The notes below the pieces were generated by a model that saw only the letters and a list, made by a program, of their open reading frames with translations, was not told where the DNA came from and did not search any database. This document shows positions 24,554-34,440 of a DNA stretch of 64,000 nt, piece after piece. The position numbers and the translations under genes are program-made. The first letter of the stretch is position 1. Every line of letters begins with the position of its first letter. Source of the stretch: Peterkaempfera bronchialis (lineage in GTDB: Bacteria; Actinomycetota; Actinomycetes; Streptomycetales; Streptomycetaceae); contig NZ_CP031264.1 in the NCBI RefSeq assembly GCF_003258605.2, positions 4,092,001 to 4,156,000 of the forward strand. The letters are read 5' to 3'.

Positions 24554-24765
24554 ACCCGCGTCCGGGATCGGCGGGTGCTGGCACGGTAGGCATCGCGGTA
24601 GGCGTGCGGGTCGAATCCGCCTTCGATGACCCAGCCGACCAGCAGGCCGACCAGGCCGAGGACGAGGACGACGATGAAGGCGACGACGCCGCCGAACGCG
24701 CCGGCGAAGCCCAAGGCCACACCGAAGCCCAGGCCGAGAGCAGTGGGGGTCACAGCACACCTCAC
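24550..24765 (-). CDS. Small membrane protein of the Asp23/Gls24 operon
   Basis: This 71-residue protein has one or two packed hydrophobic segments (residues 8-45, LGLGFGVALGFAGAFGGVVA then IVVLVLGLVGLLVGWVI) and a basic cytoplasmic tail. It resembles the short DUF2273-like membrane protein that accompanies Asp23 genes in Firmicutes, by place and layout rather than sequence. It lies between the second and third Asp23-type genes. Confidence 0.7.
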   Translation of the reverse strand: MRCAVTPTALGLGFGVALGFAGAFGGVVAFIVVLVLGLVGLLVGWVIEGGFDPHAYRDAYRASTRRSRTRV

Positions 24766-24775
24766 ACGTCAGGAA

Positions 24776-25153
24776 TCATTCGTGGGCAGGGTTCAAAGTC
24801 GGCCGGCGCGCGCCGAGCACCGCCGGATCGGTCTCCGTGGCAAGGTCCTCGACCACCACGTCCACCTCGGCTCCCGGGATGACGTCGGCCAGGGCGTCCC
24901 GTACCTCTGCGCCGATCTCCGCCATGGTGGGCCCGTAGCGGCCCACGACATGCACGCGCACGGCTTCTCCCGCGATCTCCACGCCGTCCACCCGCCGACC
25001 GGCCAGGCAGGCGGCAGAGGCTCCGAACGGCCCGGCCGTCAGCCGGTACACCGAGGGGCAGCCCCGGACGGCGGCGGCGATCAGGTCCGGGTCGCGGAAG
25101 AGCGCTGGTGCGCGGGGCGAACCGGGTACGGGTGGTTCCGGGTCACTGCACAC
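24776..25153 (-). CDS. Small Asp23/Gls24-operon protein
   Basis: This 125-residue soluble protein has GVEIAGEAVRVHVVGRYGPTM and ALADVIPGAEVDVVVEDL, a pattern like the second half of Asp23/Gls24 domains. It is probably a divergent short member. The ATG at 25153 overlaps the upstream gene by 11 bp. Confidence 0.65.
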   Translation of the reverse strand: MCSDPEPPVPGSPRAPALFRDPDLIAAAVRGCPSVYRLTAGPFGASAACLAGRRVDGVEIAGEAVRVHVVGRYGPTMAEIGAEVRDALADVIPGAEVDVVVEDLATETDPAVLGARRPTLNPAHE

Positions 25154-25634
25154 GGGGGCCCGAGCTCTTCGTGCCCGTGTCCGTGTCGTCGTCGTCCAGG
25201 TGGATGTCGTCGACGGCGATGTTCACCTCGGCGACCTCCAGCCCGGTCATACGCTCGATCGCCTCGGTCACATTGCGTCGGACCGCAGCCGCGAGTTCGG
25301 CGATCGAGACGCCGTAGTCGCACACGATGTCGACGTCCACCGCCGCCTGCGTCTCGCCGACCTCGACCGAGACACCCTGCGCGACATTCGGCCCACGGGA
25401 GCTGGTGATGCGCTCGCGGACCGCTCCGATCGCCCGGGTGCCGCCGGTGCCCAGGTCGTACACCCCGGCCACCTCACGGGTGGCGATACCGGCGATCTTC
25501 TGGACCACGGCGTCCGCGATGGTGGTCCGGCCCCGGTCGGTGACCAGTTCTGCGCGTCCCGTCCCGGGCCTGGACGGAGCCCGGGCCGCAGATGCCGATG
25601 TGCCGACCCCAGCGTCAGAAGAAAACGTGCTCAT
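25143..25634 (-). CDS. Asp23/Gls24 family envelope stress protein
   Basis: This 163-residue protein is the first gene of the operon. The Asp23 domain (residues 35-145) includes RGRTTIADAVVQKIAGIATREVA, a mid SVEVGETQAAVDVDIVC and RMTGLEVAEVNIAVDDIHLDDD. The C-terminus is acidic. I chose the ATG at 25634 because GGAAGG lies at the right distance. Upstream in-frame ATGs at 25640 and 25655 lack such a site. In Staphylococcus Asp23 is a membrane-associated envelope stress protein held by AmaP. The same architecture is probable here. Confidence 0.88.
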   Translation of the reverse strand: MSTFSSDAGVGTSASAARAPSRPGTGRAELVTDRGRTTIADAVVQKIAGIATREVAGVYDLGTGGTRAIGAVRERITSSRGPNVAQGVSVEVGETQAAVDVDIVCDYGVSIAELAAAVRRNVTEAIERMTGLEVAEVNIAVDDIHLDDDDTDTGTKSSGPRVQ

Positions 25635-26005
25635 CAGCATGAACCTTCCATACATATGGGATTCTTTATCCCTTCTGTACCTACCCCCCTCGTCGCAGGT
25701 AAACAGACAGCCCCGCGTGGGTACCGGTTCGCCTCCGCCTGCTCCCGGGGCCGGATGAGCGGCGTGCAGCACGGGTCCGTGGGTTGCGTTGACAACTCAG
25801 TTGTCAGAGGGAAACCGCCTCGTGGGCGGGTCTGCGTTCGTCGTCGCAGACCGGTCGTCGTTGCCTGGTGATCCAGGCGGTGGGGTCGGCCGCGCGGGCA
25901 GGGGCTCGCTACTGCTGCGTCTGGCCGAAGAGGATGTCATCGCTCCCCGGCGCGGCCGTGACCGTCCGGCAGGTTGGCCGGTCGGTGGCGATTCCCCGGG
26001 GTGGG
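25635..26005. other. 371-bp gap with an orphan 17-bp palindrome
   Basis: No supported gene is found. The promoter of the Asp23 operon must lie in the left part (AT-rich stretch 25640-25690). The middle carries a perfect MarR-type palindrome (25790-25806) that has no regulator gene next to it. The right part is the tail of the His-rich gene's 3' region. Confidence 0.5.
25790..25806. promoter_or_regulatory. Orphan palindrome TGACAACTCAGTTGTCA
   Basis: The perfect 17-bp inverted repeat is centred on 25798. Its core ACAACTCAGTTGT is identical to the core of the palindrome in the ohr/ohrR gap (40227-40241), suggesting that a MarR/OhrR-type protein binds here. Confidence 0.55.
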
Positions 26006-26308
26006 TCAGTGGTCGTCCCAGTGGTCGTTGTGGGCGGCGTGGCGGTGGCCGTCGTGGAGGTAGTCGGTGTGGTCGTCGTGGGGGACGGCGACGTGGCCGC
26101 AGTTTGCGCCGTGGCGGTGGTCGTGGCTCTGGTGGGTGGAGTGGCCGGTGGCGCCGCATTCGTCGACGTGGTCGCCGTGGGCGCGGTGGACATGGCCGTC
26201 GTGCGCGTAGTCGGTGTGGTCGCCGTGCGGGAAGGCGACGTGGCCGCAGCCTTCGCCGTGGGTGTGTGGGTGGTCGGTGTGGGTGCGGTGGTCGGCGGAG
26301 ACGGACAT
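26006..26308 (-). CDS. Histidine-rich metal-binding protein
   Basis: This 100-residue protein contains 27 His and 3 Cys. Two imperfect repeats are present (residues 18-47 and 67-96), each following the pattern CGHVA.PH.DHTDY.HDGH.H.AH.DH. No signal peptide or membrane segment is seen, so it is probably cytoplasmic and stores or buffers zinc (or nickel). The ATG at 26308 follows AAAGGA. It is divergent from the L32 and CobW genes with a Zur-like palindrome near the L32 start, which supports a zinc-starvation or zinc-trafficking role. Confidence 0.8.
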   Translation of the reverse strand: MSVSADHRTHTDHPHTHGEGCGHVAFPHGDHTDYAHDGHVHRAHGDHVDECGATGHSTHQSHDHRHGANCGHVAVPHDDHTDYLHDGHRHAAHNDHWDDH

Positions 26309-26382
26309 GGTGAGTCCTTTCTGTCGGCTTTGCGCTCCTTTATGAGTCTGGCACTGCCGGGTGGATGGCGCAGTGGAGGTTG

Positions 26383-26402
26383 TGAAATGGGATTCGTTTT
26401 CA
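26383..26402. promoter_or_regulatory. Zur-like operator candidate
   Basis: The 20-bp imperfect palindrome TGAAATGGGATTCGTTTTCA has the TGAAA...TTTCA ends of streptomycete Zur sites, but the centre is 5 bp longer than the 15-bp consensus. It may be two offset half-sites. It lies 38 bp before the L32 start and 75 bp before the His-rich gene on the other strand. Confidence 0.5.
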
Positions 26403-26440
26403 TGTAGCCTCGTCTCCCCGACCCATGGAGGAGCGAGCTC

Positions 26441-26611
26441 ATGGCCGTGCCCAAGAGGAAGACGTCCCGCAGCAACACCCGGCACCGCCGGGCGCAGTGG
26501 AAGGCCACCCCGCCCGACCTGGTGCCGATCACCGTCGACGGCGCCGTGTACCTGGTGCCGCGCAGGCTGGTGAAGGCGTATCAGCGCGGCCTGCTGCGCC
26601 CGGAGGGCTGA
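26441..26611 (+). CDS. rpmF: 50S ribosomal protein L32, zinc-independent paralogue
   Basis: This 56-residue protein begins [20 protein letters not shown], the L32 signature, and ends [10 protein letters not shown]. No Cys is present, so the zinc ribbon of the usual L32 is lost. In actinomycetes such C-minus paralogues are typically made under zinc shortage to free zinc from ribosomes, under Zur control. The Zur-like site directly upstream and the CobW gene seven bases downstream fit that. The ribosome site GGAGGAG is strong. Confidence 0.93.
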   Translation: MAVPKRKTSRSNTRHRRAQWKATPPDLVPITVDGAVYLVPRRLVKAYQRGLLRPEG

Positions 26612-26618
26612 CCCCGCC

Positions 26619-27812
<1,194 letters not shown>

Positions 27813-27815
27813 GGG

Positions 27816-29246
27816 TCAGTTGTAGGTGGAGGTGTTGCGGGCATCCGCGGAGGGGTGGGGCGCTGGCCCCGGGTCGGGGCGGTTCGGGCGGATGGTGAGG
27901 GCGAAGAGGGCGGAGGCCAGGGCGATTGCGGCGAGCACCAGGTAGATGGTGCGGTACGCGGAGAGCGGCGGGGCGGCGTCGGCGGTGGTGCTCAGGGTGA
28001 CCAGCAGGGTGGCCACCAGAGCGGGGGCGGTCGCCATGGAGAGCTGGCGGACGACGCTGCTCAGGGTGGACGCCTGGCCCATGTCGGACGGGGGCACGGT
28101 GCTGAACGACGCCACCGTGGTGGGCATGAAGACCGCGCCCATGCCCAGGCCCAGCAGGAACATGTAGAGCCGGAAGGTCCAGAGGCTGGTGTGCAGGTCG
28201 CAGGTGGACATCAGGGCCAGTACGACGGCGACGCAGAAGAGCCCGGCGGCGATGATCGGCCGGGGGCCGACCTTCCCGTACAGCCGGGCCACCAGCTGCA
28301 CGGTGAGCAGTACGCCGATCGCCTCGGTGAAGGTGCTGGTGCCCGACTCCAGGGCGGTCGCGCCCTGGGCCTCCTGGAGGAAGAGCGGGGCCAGGTACAT
28401 GGCCCCCATGAACGGCACCAGGCCGACCAGGTTGACCACATTGGCGCCCCGGAACAGCGGGTCGCGGAAGAGGCGCAGCCGCAGGATCGGTTCGGCACGG
28501 CGGAGTTCGACCACGACGGTCGCGACCAGCAGCAGTGTGCCGCCGACCAGCGAGCCGGTGATCACCGGGCTTCCCCAGCCCTGCCGGGCGCCGTCGCAGA
28601 CCCCGTACATCAGCAGTGACATGGCGCCGGCCGAGAGCAGCAGCCCGGTGAGGTCGAACCGGCCGGGGGACTCCTCGCGCGGGTTGTCGAGGAAGAGCAG
28701 GCCGAAGAGGACGGCCGCCGCCCCGAAGGGCAGGTTGACGTAGAAGACCCACCGCCAGGAGAAGCTGTCCACCAGGAAACCGCCCAGCATCGGGGCGACC
28801 GAGGGGGCGATCTGCTGCGGCAGGGTCATCACCCGGGAGGCGTTGACGCGCTCCTCCGGGGTGAAGGTGCGGAACAGCATGGCACCGATGACCGGGGTGA
28901 GCAGACCGCCGGCCAGGCCCTGGAGGCCGCGGAAGACGACGAGCTGGCCGAGGCTGCCGGCCAGTCCGCAGAGCGCCGAGGCGAGGGTGAAGAGGGCCAT
29001 GGCGATCAGCAGCACCGGCTTGCCGCCGAAGCGGTCGCCGAGCCAGCCGGAGATCGGGATGGTCATGCCGACGCAGACCGGGTACACCACGACGACGCCG
29101 TCGATCCCGGCTGCGGTCATATGGAACTGATGGGCGATCGACGGCAGCGCCACGGTGGTGATGGCGCCGTCCATGACGACGAGGAAGAGGGTGGCGACAA
29201 ACATGACCGGGACGGCCAGACGCTGGCTGAGCCGGTAGCGGGGCAT
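27816..29246 (-). CDS. MFS efflux transporter, DHA2 (EmrB/QacA) type
   Basis: This 476-residue integral membrane protein has 13-14 hydrophobic segments. Early motifs fit the DHA2 family: LVVMDGAITTVALPSIAHQF near residue 22, the motif A-like GWLGDRFGGKPVLL near 67 and motif C-like GGFLVDSFSWRWVFYVNLPF near 155. It should export drugs or toxic metabolites using the proton gradient. The ATG at 29246 leaves 112 bp to the divergent MarR gene, which is the expected repressor. The last four codons nearly touch the CobW gene, which is convergent. Confidence 0.9.
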   Translation of the reverse strand: MPRYRLSQRLAVPVMFVATLFLVVMDGAITTVALPSIAHQFHMTAAGIDGVVVVYPVCVGMTIPISGWLGDRFGGKPVLLIAMALFTLASALCGLAGSLGQLVVFRGLQGLAGGLLTPVIGAMLFRTFTPEERVNASRVMTLPQQIAPSVAPMLGGFLVDSFSWRWVFYVNLPFGAAAVLFGLLFLDNPREESPGRFDLTGLLLSAGAMSLLMYGVCDGARQGWGSPVITGSLVGGTLLLVATVVVELRRAEPILRLRLFRDPLFRGANVVNLVGLVPFMGAMYLAPLFLQEAQGATALESGTSTFTEAIGVLLTVQLVARLYGKVGPRPIIAAGLFCVAVVLALMSTCDLHTSLWTFRLYMFLLGLGMGAVFMPTTVASFSTVPPSDMGQASTLSSVVRQLSMATAPALVATLLVTLSTTADAAPPLSAYRTIYLVLAAIALASALFALTIRPNRPDPGPAPHPSADARNTSTYN

Positions 29247-29287
29247 GGTCTCTGCACTCCAGGGGTCAGTCGGGATATGCTGAGGAT

Positions 29288-29300
29288 ACTCACTATGAGT
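29288..29300. promoter_or_regulatory. Candidate MarR operator ACTCACTATGAGT
   Basis: A perfect 5-bp inverted repeat around CTA lies midway between the divergent MFS and MarR starts. Confidence 0.45.
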
Positions 29301-29358
29301 GGGCACACCACAAGCCCGGAGGGGCCGAAACCGGCCGCACGGGGAGCGAGGGAGCGGC

Positions 29359-29835
29359 ATGCAGCCAAGGGGCGGACCGGGCAGCAGCGACATCCTGATC
29401 GATGAACTCTTCAAGACGACCACCCGGCTGCGCACCTTCGTCGACGGTCGGCTGAGCGCGCACGGGATGTCCGTCTCCCGGCTGCGGGCGCTGCGGACGC
29501 TGGCGACCTCCCCCGAGCCGATGCGGATGCGGGACCTCAGCGATGTGCTCCGGATCGCCGCCCGCACCGTGACCGGCATGGTCGACGCGCTGGAGCGGGA
29601 GGGCCTGGTGGAGCGGCTGCCGCACCCCACCGACCGCAGGGCCTACCTGCTCACCCTCACCGACCTCGGACGGGCCCGGCACGCCGAGGCCGAGGAGGTC
29701 GACCGGGAGGCGCTGGCCGCCGCGACCAGCGGCCTGAGCGAGCAGGACCGCGCCCGGCTGCGGGAGCTGCTGGCAGTGCTGCGGACCTCCATGCGCGCGG
29801 TGCCCGCCGGAGCGGAGTGCGAGGGGGACCGATGA
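29359..29835 (+). CDS. MarR-family transcriptional regulator
   Basis: This 158-residue winged-helix regulator has the recognition region MRMRDLSDVLRIAARTVTGM near residue 56 and the wing HPTDRRAYLLTLTDLG near 92. MarR proteins usually repress a divergent efflux gene until a small aromatic ligand binds. Divergence from the DHA2 transporter supports that. It overlaps the alditol oxidase gene by four bases, so the oxidase is co-expressed and may act on, or be tied to, the same inducer. Confidence 0.9.
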   Translation: MQPRGGPGSSDILIDELFKTTTRLRTFVDGRLSAHGMSVSRLRALRTLATSPEPMRMRDLSDVLRIAARTVTGMVDALEREGLVERLPHPTDRRAYLLTLTDLGRARHAEAEEVDREALAAATSGLSEQDRARLRELLAVLRTSMRAVPAGAECEGDR

Positions 29836-31085
29836 GGAACTGGGCCGGAAATGTCACCTTCGGCGCGGAACGCGTCCACACCCCCTCCTCGCTGGACGAG
29901 CTGAGCGAACTGGTCGCCGCCGGATCGGCGGTGCGGGCGCTGGGCACCGGCCACTCCTTCAACACCATCGCGGACACCCGGGGCACGCTGGTCTCGGTGG
30001 CCGGGCTGCCCAGGGTCCTGGAGATCGACGGCGAGGCCGGTACGGTCACCGTGAGCGCGGGCCTCCGCTTCGGGGACTTCACCACCGCGCTGCACCGGGC
30101 GGGCCTCGCCCTGCACAACCTCGGCTCGCTGCCGCACATCTCCGTCGCCGGTGCCTGCGCCACCGGCACCCACGGCTCGGGGAACGGCAACGGCAACCTC
30201 GCCTCCGCCGTACGGGCCCTGGAGCTGGTCACGGCGGACGGCTCGGTGGTGCGGCTGCGGCGCGGCGACCCGGGGTTCGACGGCGCGGTGGTCTCGCTGG
30301 GCGCCCTGGGAGTGGTCACCCGGCTGACCCTGGACGCGGTGCCCGCCTATGACATCCAGCAGTCGGTGTACGAGGGGATGGCGCACGACCGGCTGCGCGA
30401 CCGGTTCGACGAGGTGATGGCGGCGGCGTACAGCGTCAGCGTCTTCACCGACTGGCGGGCCGACCGGGTCACCCGGATATGGCTGAAACGGCGGGTCGGC
30501 GCCGACGGTCCGCAGACCGCGCCGCCGCAGTGGCTGGGGGCGACCCTGGCGGACGGGCCCCGGCACCCCGTGCCCGGTGTGCCGCCGGAGTACTGCACCG
30601 ACCAGTCGGGCCGACCGGGGCCCTGGCACGCCCGGCTGCCGCACTTCCGGCTGGAGTTCACGCCCAGCAACGGCGACGAGTTGCAGAGCGAGTACTTCGT
30701 CGCACGCGGGGACGCCGTCGCCGCCTTCGACGCCCTGGACCGGGTCCGGGAGCGGATCGCGCCCGCCGTGCAGATCGGCGAGATCCGCACCGTCGCCGCC
30801 GACGGCCTCTGGCTGAGCCCCGCCCACGGGCGCGAGGCGGTGGCCTTCCACTTCACCTGGGTCCCCGACGAGGAAGCCGTGGCACCGGCACTCCGGGCCG
30901 TGGAGGAGGCGCTGGCACCGTTCGACGCCAGGCCGCACTGGGGGAAGGTCTTCCGCACCGACCCGGAGACCCTGCGCGGGCTGTACGGGCGGTATGCCGA
31001 CTTCGAGCGGCTGGCGGGGGAGTACGACCCGGCGGGAAAGTTCCGCAACGACTGGATGCGGCGCTACTTCCGCACCGGGCGCTGA
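29832..31085 (+). CDS. FAD-linked alditol oxidase (AldO-like)
   Basis: This 417-residue flavoprotein has the VAO/PCMH fold: ALGTGHSFN at residues 37-45 with the His that carries the covalent FAD in AldO, then GSLPHISVAGACATGTHGSG near 98, and a C-terminal half with YFVARGDAV and HFTWVPDEEAV. AldO from Streptomyces coelicolor (418 residues) oxidises xylitol and sorbitol at C1 to the aldose with release of H2O2. Length and motifs match closely. It starts in an ATGA overlap with MarR. The product peroxide could be handled by the Ohr-type or other defences encoded nearby. Confidence 0.87.
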   Translation: MRNWAGNVTFGAERVHTPSSLDELSELVAAGSAVRALGTGHSFNTIADTRGTLVSVAGLPRVLEIDGEAGTVTVSAGLRFGDFTTALHRAGLALHNLGSLPHISVAGACATGTHGSGNGNGNLASAVRALELVTADGSVVRLRRGDPGFDGAVVSLGALGVVTRLTLDAVPAYDIQQSVYEGMAHDRLRDRFDEVMAAAYSVSVFTDWRADRVTRIWLKRRVGADGPQTAPPQWLGATLADGPRHPVPGVPPEYCTDQSGRPGPWHARLPHFRLEFTPSNGDELQSEYFVARGDAVAAFDALDRVRERIAPAVQIGEIRTVAADGLWLSPAHGREAVAFHFTWVPDEEAVAPALRAVEEALAPFDARPHWGKVFRTDPETLRGLYGRYADFERLAGEYDPAGKFRNDWMRRYFRTGR

Positions 31086-31097
31086 GGCCGTTCTCGG

Positions 31098-32276
31098 TCA
31101 GGCCCGGACCTGGATGACCGCGTGGCGCCCACTGGTGCGCCACCCCGGGCCGGTGGCGTCCAGCCGGGCGGCGGTGGCGGCGTCGAGCCCGGCGGCCACG
31201 TCGGACTTCAGGGTGCGCAGGGCCGCCACCGGCGCCGGGAAGTGGGCGGTGAGGTCGGCGAACGGGGTGGTGGCGGGCCAGTGGCGGTCGCCGACCAGGC
31301 GGCGGTAGTTGAGGTCGCCCTTGACCACCGCCATGGCCGCCGACGAGAGCTCGGCCCGCAGGTCGCCCGGCATGGCGTCGAAAGGCAGCGGCGCACAGAG
31401 GAAGGGATGGGTCCTGATCTCCAGCGCCCCGCTGGTCAGCGCCTCCCGGAGCCGTTGGCCGACCGCCCCGGCGGCGCCGGGGGCGTGCAGCAGCCGCTCG
31501 GCGGCGGCGACCGCGTCGGCGGTGGTGGCGTCGGAGACGTAGTACGGCTGCGGCTTGACATAGAGGTGGGCCGAGGAGGCACGGCCGGTGGACAGCAGCC
31601 GGTCGATCAGTACCAGGTCGGGCAGCAGCTCCCGCCCGGCGTTGTCGGCGATCAGGGCGAGCCTGCCCGGCGGGCCGCTCCGCAGGGCGGCCCAGAAGCG
31701 GGCGCCGTCGTCGCAGAGCAGCCCCGTACGGGGGTCGCCGCTCGCCGGGCCGCCGGTGAGGCGGAAGGAGAGGTCGGCGCGGTTGCCCCAGAGCGCGGAG
31801 CGCAGCAGGGCGTCGTCCTGCTGCGCGTCGGTGAGGGTACCGAGGCCGTCCAGCGCCGCCAGTTCCTCGTCCACCGCCGGGCTGCCCAGCTCGGCGGCCT
31901 TGACCGGGCCGAACGGGTCGACGCCCTGCCAGGGGCCGGGCCCGAACCAGCCGACGGCCGCCAGCAGCCGCCGGTAGAAGTAGCTCTCCGCCCAGAGGAA
32001 CGGCGCGTCGGTCCAGCGCAGGCCGAGTTGGTCGCCCAGGCCCCAGGCATCCCAGGCCGCGGCGTCGCGGGCGCCGTCCTCCAGCGGCCCGATCACCCCG
32101 CCGGTGCTCTCCGCCAGCAGCCGCTCGACCGCCCGCCGCTGCTCCGGCCCGTACGGGAGGCCGTCCAGGACCTGCCGCAGCAGCACCGGATGCCGCTCAT
32201 GGAAGACCCGCCAGGGGAACGAGCCCGGCTCGCCGCCCGTGATCACCGGCGCTGCCGGCTCCGACTGGGAAGGCAT
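31098..32276 (-). CDS. ARMT1/DUF89-family damage-control phosphatase-like protein
   Basis: This 392-residue protein shows the DUF89 signatures: [19 protein letters not shown] near residue 203 with the metal-binding Asp-Asn, and [15 protein letters not shown] near 328. DUF89 members are metal-dependent phosphatases of sugar phosphates or damaged metabolites, and human ARMT1 has been linked to protein carboxyl methylation. The N-terminus [15 protein letters not shown] is typical of the long ARMT1-like branch. The ATG at 32276 has GAGGAG seven bases upstream. It converges on the alditol oxidase and is divergent from lpd. Confidence 0.85.
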   Translation of the reverse strand: MPSQSEPAAPVITGGEPGSFPWRVFHERHPVLLRQVLDGLPYGPEQRRAVERLLAESTGGVIGPLEDGARDAAAWDAWGLGDQLGLRWTDAPFLWAESYFYRRLLAAVGWFGPGPWQGVDPFGPVKAAELGSPAVDEELAALDGLGTLTDAQQDDALLRSALWGNRADLSFRLTGGPASGDPRTGLLCDDGARFWAALRSGPPGRLALIADNAGRELLPDLVLIDRLLSTGRASSAHLYVKPQPYYVSDATTADAVAAAERLLHAPGAAGAVGQRLREALTSGALEIRTHPFLCAPLPFDAMPGDLRAELSSAAMAVVKGDLNYRRLVGDRHWPATTPFADLTAHFPAPVAALRTLKSDVAAGLDAATAARLDATGPGWRTSGRHAVIQVRA

Positions 32277-32401
32277 GGGGGGACTCCTCACCGCTGGACT
32301 GCACCCGGGCCGCTCGGTGCATCGTGCCCCATCCCCCCACCGCGCCGCAGCCTGCCGAATGCGCCGGGCGGGAGCGGGCCGTTGCTTCTAGGGTGGCGTG
32401 C

Positions 32402-33802
32402 ATGAGCGGACACTTCGACGTCGTCGTCCTCGGTGCCGGTCCCGGCGGGTACACCGCCGCCGTCCGCTGCGCCCAACTGGGGCTCAGCGTGGCGGTGGTG
32501 GAGGAGCGCTACTGGGGCGGGGTCTGCCTCAACGTGGGCTGCATCCCGTCGAAGGCGCTGCTGCGCAACGCCGAGCTGGCCCACATCGTCACCCGGGAGG
32601 CCAAGACCTTCGGCATCCGGGTGGAGGGGCAGGTGACCTTCGACTACGGCGAGGCGTTCGCCCGCAGCCGCCGGGTGGCGGACGGCCGGGTCAGGGGCGT
32701 CCACTACCTGATGAAGAAGAACGGCATCACCGAGGTCCATGGCACCGGCCGTTTCACCGACGCCCACACCCTCCGGGTGACCGGCGCCGACGGCGCGGCG
32801 CAGACCGTCACCTTCGACCACTGCATCCTCGCCACCGGGGCGTCCACCAGGCTGCTGCCGGGCACCTCGCTCAGCGAGCGGGTGGTGACCTACGAGGAGC
32901 AGATCCTCAGCGACCGGCTGCCCGAGTCCATCGTGATCGCCGGGGCCGGGGCGATCGGCGTCGAGTTCGCCTATGTGCTGCACAACTACGGGGTGCGGGT
33001 GACCCTGGTGGAGTACCTGGACCGGGTGGTGCCGCTGGAGGACGAGGAGGTCTCGGCCGAGCTGGCCCGGCGCTACCGCAAGCTGGGCATCGATGTGCTG
33101 ACCTCCACCCGGGTCGAGTCGATCGACGACTCCGGGGAGAAGGTGCGGGTCCATGTCTCCACCGGCGGGCAGCGGCAGACCCTGGAGGCGGACCGGGTGC
33201 TCCAGGCCATCGGCTTCCAGCCGAGGGTCACCGGCTACGGCCTGGAGGACGTCGGCGTACAGGTCGGCGAGCGCGGCGCCGTCGAGATCGACGCCCGCTG
33301 CCGCACCAGCGTGCCGCACATCTTCGCCATCGGCGATGTGACGGCGAAGCTGATGCTGGCGCACGCCGCCGAGGCGATGGGGATCGTGGCGGCGGAGACC
33401 ATCGCCGGCGCCGAGACCATGGAGCTGGACTATGTGATGATCCCGCGCGCCACCTACTGCCAGCCGCAGGTCGCCAGCTTCGGCTGGACCGAGGCGCAGG
33501 CCCGCGAGCTGGGCTATGACGTCCGGGTGCAGAAGTTCCCCTTCACGGCCAACGGCAAGGCGCACGGCCTCGGCGACCCGGTGGGCTTTGTGAAGATCAT
33601 CAGCGATGGCCGGTACGGGGAGCTGCTCGGCGCCCACCTGGTCGGCCCGGAGGTCACCGAGCTGCTGCCGGAGCTCACCCTGGCCCAGCAGTGGGACCTG
33701 ACCGTGCACGAGGTCGCCCGCAACGTCCACGCCCATCCGACGCTCGGCGAGGCGGTCAAGGAAGCGGTCCACGGGCTGGCCGGACACATGATCAACATGT
33801 AG
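32402..33802 (+). CDS. lpdA: Dihydrolipoyl dehydrogenase (E3)
   Basis: This 466-residue FAD/NAD disulfide oxidoreductase reoxidises lipoyl groups of 2-oxoacid dehydrogenase complexes. It has [10 protein letters not shown] (residues 10-19), the redox Cys pair in [13 protein letters not shown] (near 38-50), the NAD motif [14 protein letters not shown] (near 182), [16 protein letters not shown] near 308 and the catalytic His-Glu in HAHPTLGEA near 443. The ATG at 32402 comes one base after the start of the line of similarity. It stands alone, so it may serve several complexes. A mycothione reductase is less likely given the HPTLGEA end. Confidence 0.92.
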   Translation: MSGHFDVVVLGAGPGGYTAAVRCAQLGLSVAVVEERYWGGVCLNVGCIPSKALLRNAELAHIVTREAKTFGIRVEGQVTFDYGEAFARSRRVADGRVRGVHYLMKKNGITEVHGTGRFTDAHTLRVTGADGAAQTVTFDHCILATGASTRLLPGTSLSERVVTYEEQILSDRLPESIVIAGAGAIGVEFAYVLHNYGVRVTLVEYLDRVVPLEDEEVSAELARRYRKLGIDVLTSTRVESIDDSGEKVRVHVSTGGQRQTLEADRVLQAIGFQPRVTGYGLEDVGVQVGERGAVEIDARCRTSVPHIFAIGDVTAKLMLAHAAEAMGIVAAETIAGAETMELDYVMIPRATYCQPQVASFGWTEAQARELGYDVRVQKFPFTANGKAHGLGDPVGFVKIISDGRYGELLGAHLVGPEVTELLPELTLAQQWDLTVHEVARNVHAHPTLGEAVKEAVHGLAGHMINM

Positions 33803-34016
33803 CCGGGTGCGTGGCGTCCACCCGTGGTCGGCCGCTCCGTGCTACTGTCGATACCAGTTGCAGTTGTGGTTCCCATGAACTTGTGTGTGCGCCTGCTGGT
33901 TGTGACCATCGGGCGCACTTTTGTTTTCCGGTGCTTCTTTCCGGTGGGTAAATCATCGCGGCGACGCAGGCCCCGTACCGTGCGGGCCCTGAGAATTGCC
34001 CCCTGAAGGAGAGAAC
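33803..34016 (+). promoter_or_regulatory. Cold-shock gene leader region
   Basis: A 214-bp gap before the cold-shock gene contains an AT-richer block (33840-33960) with runs such as ttgttttccggtgcttcttt, and a GAAGGAGAG ribosome site at 34004-34012. The long, less GC-rich leader fits temperature-controlled cspA-type leaders, which refold in the cold. No specific RNA family was recognised. Confidence 0.5.
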
Positions 34017-34220
34017 ATGGCTACTGGCACCGTGAAGTGGTTCAACGGCGAAAAGGGCTTCGGTTTCATCGAGCAGGACGGTGGCGGCGCTGACGTCTTC
34101 GCCCACTACTCGAACATCAACGCCCAGGGCTTCCGTGAGCTGCAGGAGGGCCAGAAGGTCCAGTTCGACGTCACCCAGGGCCAGAAGGGCCCGCAGGCGG
34201 AGAACATCACCATCATCTGA
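34017..34220 (+). CDS. Cold-shock protein, CspA family
   Basis: This 67-residue OB-fold protein has RNP1 KGFGFIEQD (residues 14-22) and RNP2 DVFAHY (26-31 region), binding single-stranded RNA or DNA and melting RNA structure. Its length and [20 protein letters not shown] start are those of the abundant Streptomyces Csp proteins. A strong GC hairpin follows the stop. The RNA helicase gene downstream suggests a shared cold-adaptation role. Confidence 0.96.
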   Translation: MATGTVKWFNGEKGFGFIEQDGGGADVFAHYSNINAQGFRELQEGQKVQFDVTQGQKGPQAENITII

Positions 34221-34250
34221 ATCTGAGGCGCGCGGCACTGCCGCGCCCGC

Positions 34251-34280
34251 GCGGGCCCCGTACAAGCGTGCGGGGCCCGC
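34251..34280 (+). terminator. Intrinsic-type hairpin after the cold-shock gene
   Basis: Perfect 10-bp inverted repeat GCGGGCCCCG/CGGGGCCCGC with a 10-nt loop, 30 nt after the stop. There is no T-run, as often in Streptomyces. Confidence 0.6.
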
Positions 34281-34440
34281 GGCCGTCGCACCGCAGGGGC
34301 AGACCCGCCGGCGGTGCCGAAGCACCGTGCACGGACGACCCCGTGCGGCTTCTCCCCATCTCCGGCTCGCTCCAGTCGATCTCCGCAGGCCGTTTGCCGC
34401 GGAGCCTCCTCGAGACGCGCCGTATCGAGGAAGGTTCCCT

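Noticed and set aside
25909-26532. Minus-strand frame over the His-rich gene region
   Set aside because: Thr/Pro-rich shadow of the His-rich gene in another frame.
33824-34006. 60-codon frame upstream of the cold-shock gene
   Set aside because: No ribosome site, mixed composition and lies in the leader; a leader RNA is a better explanation.
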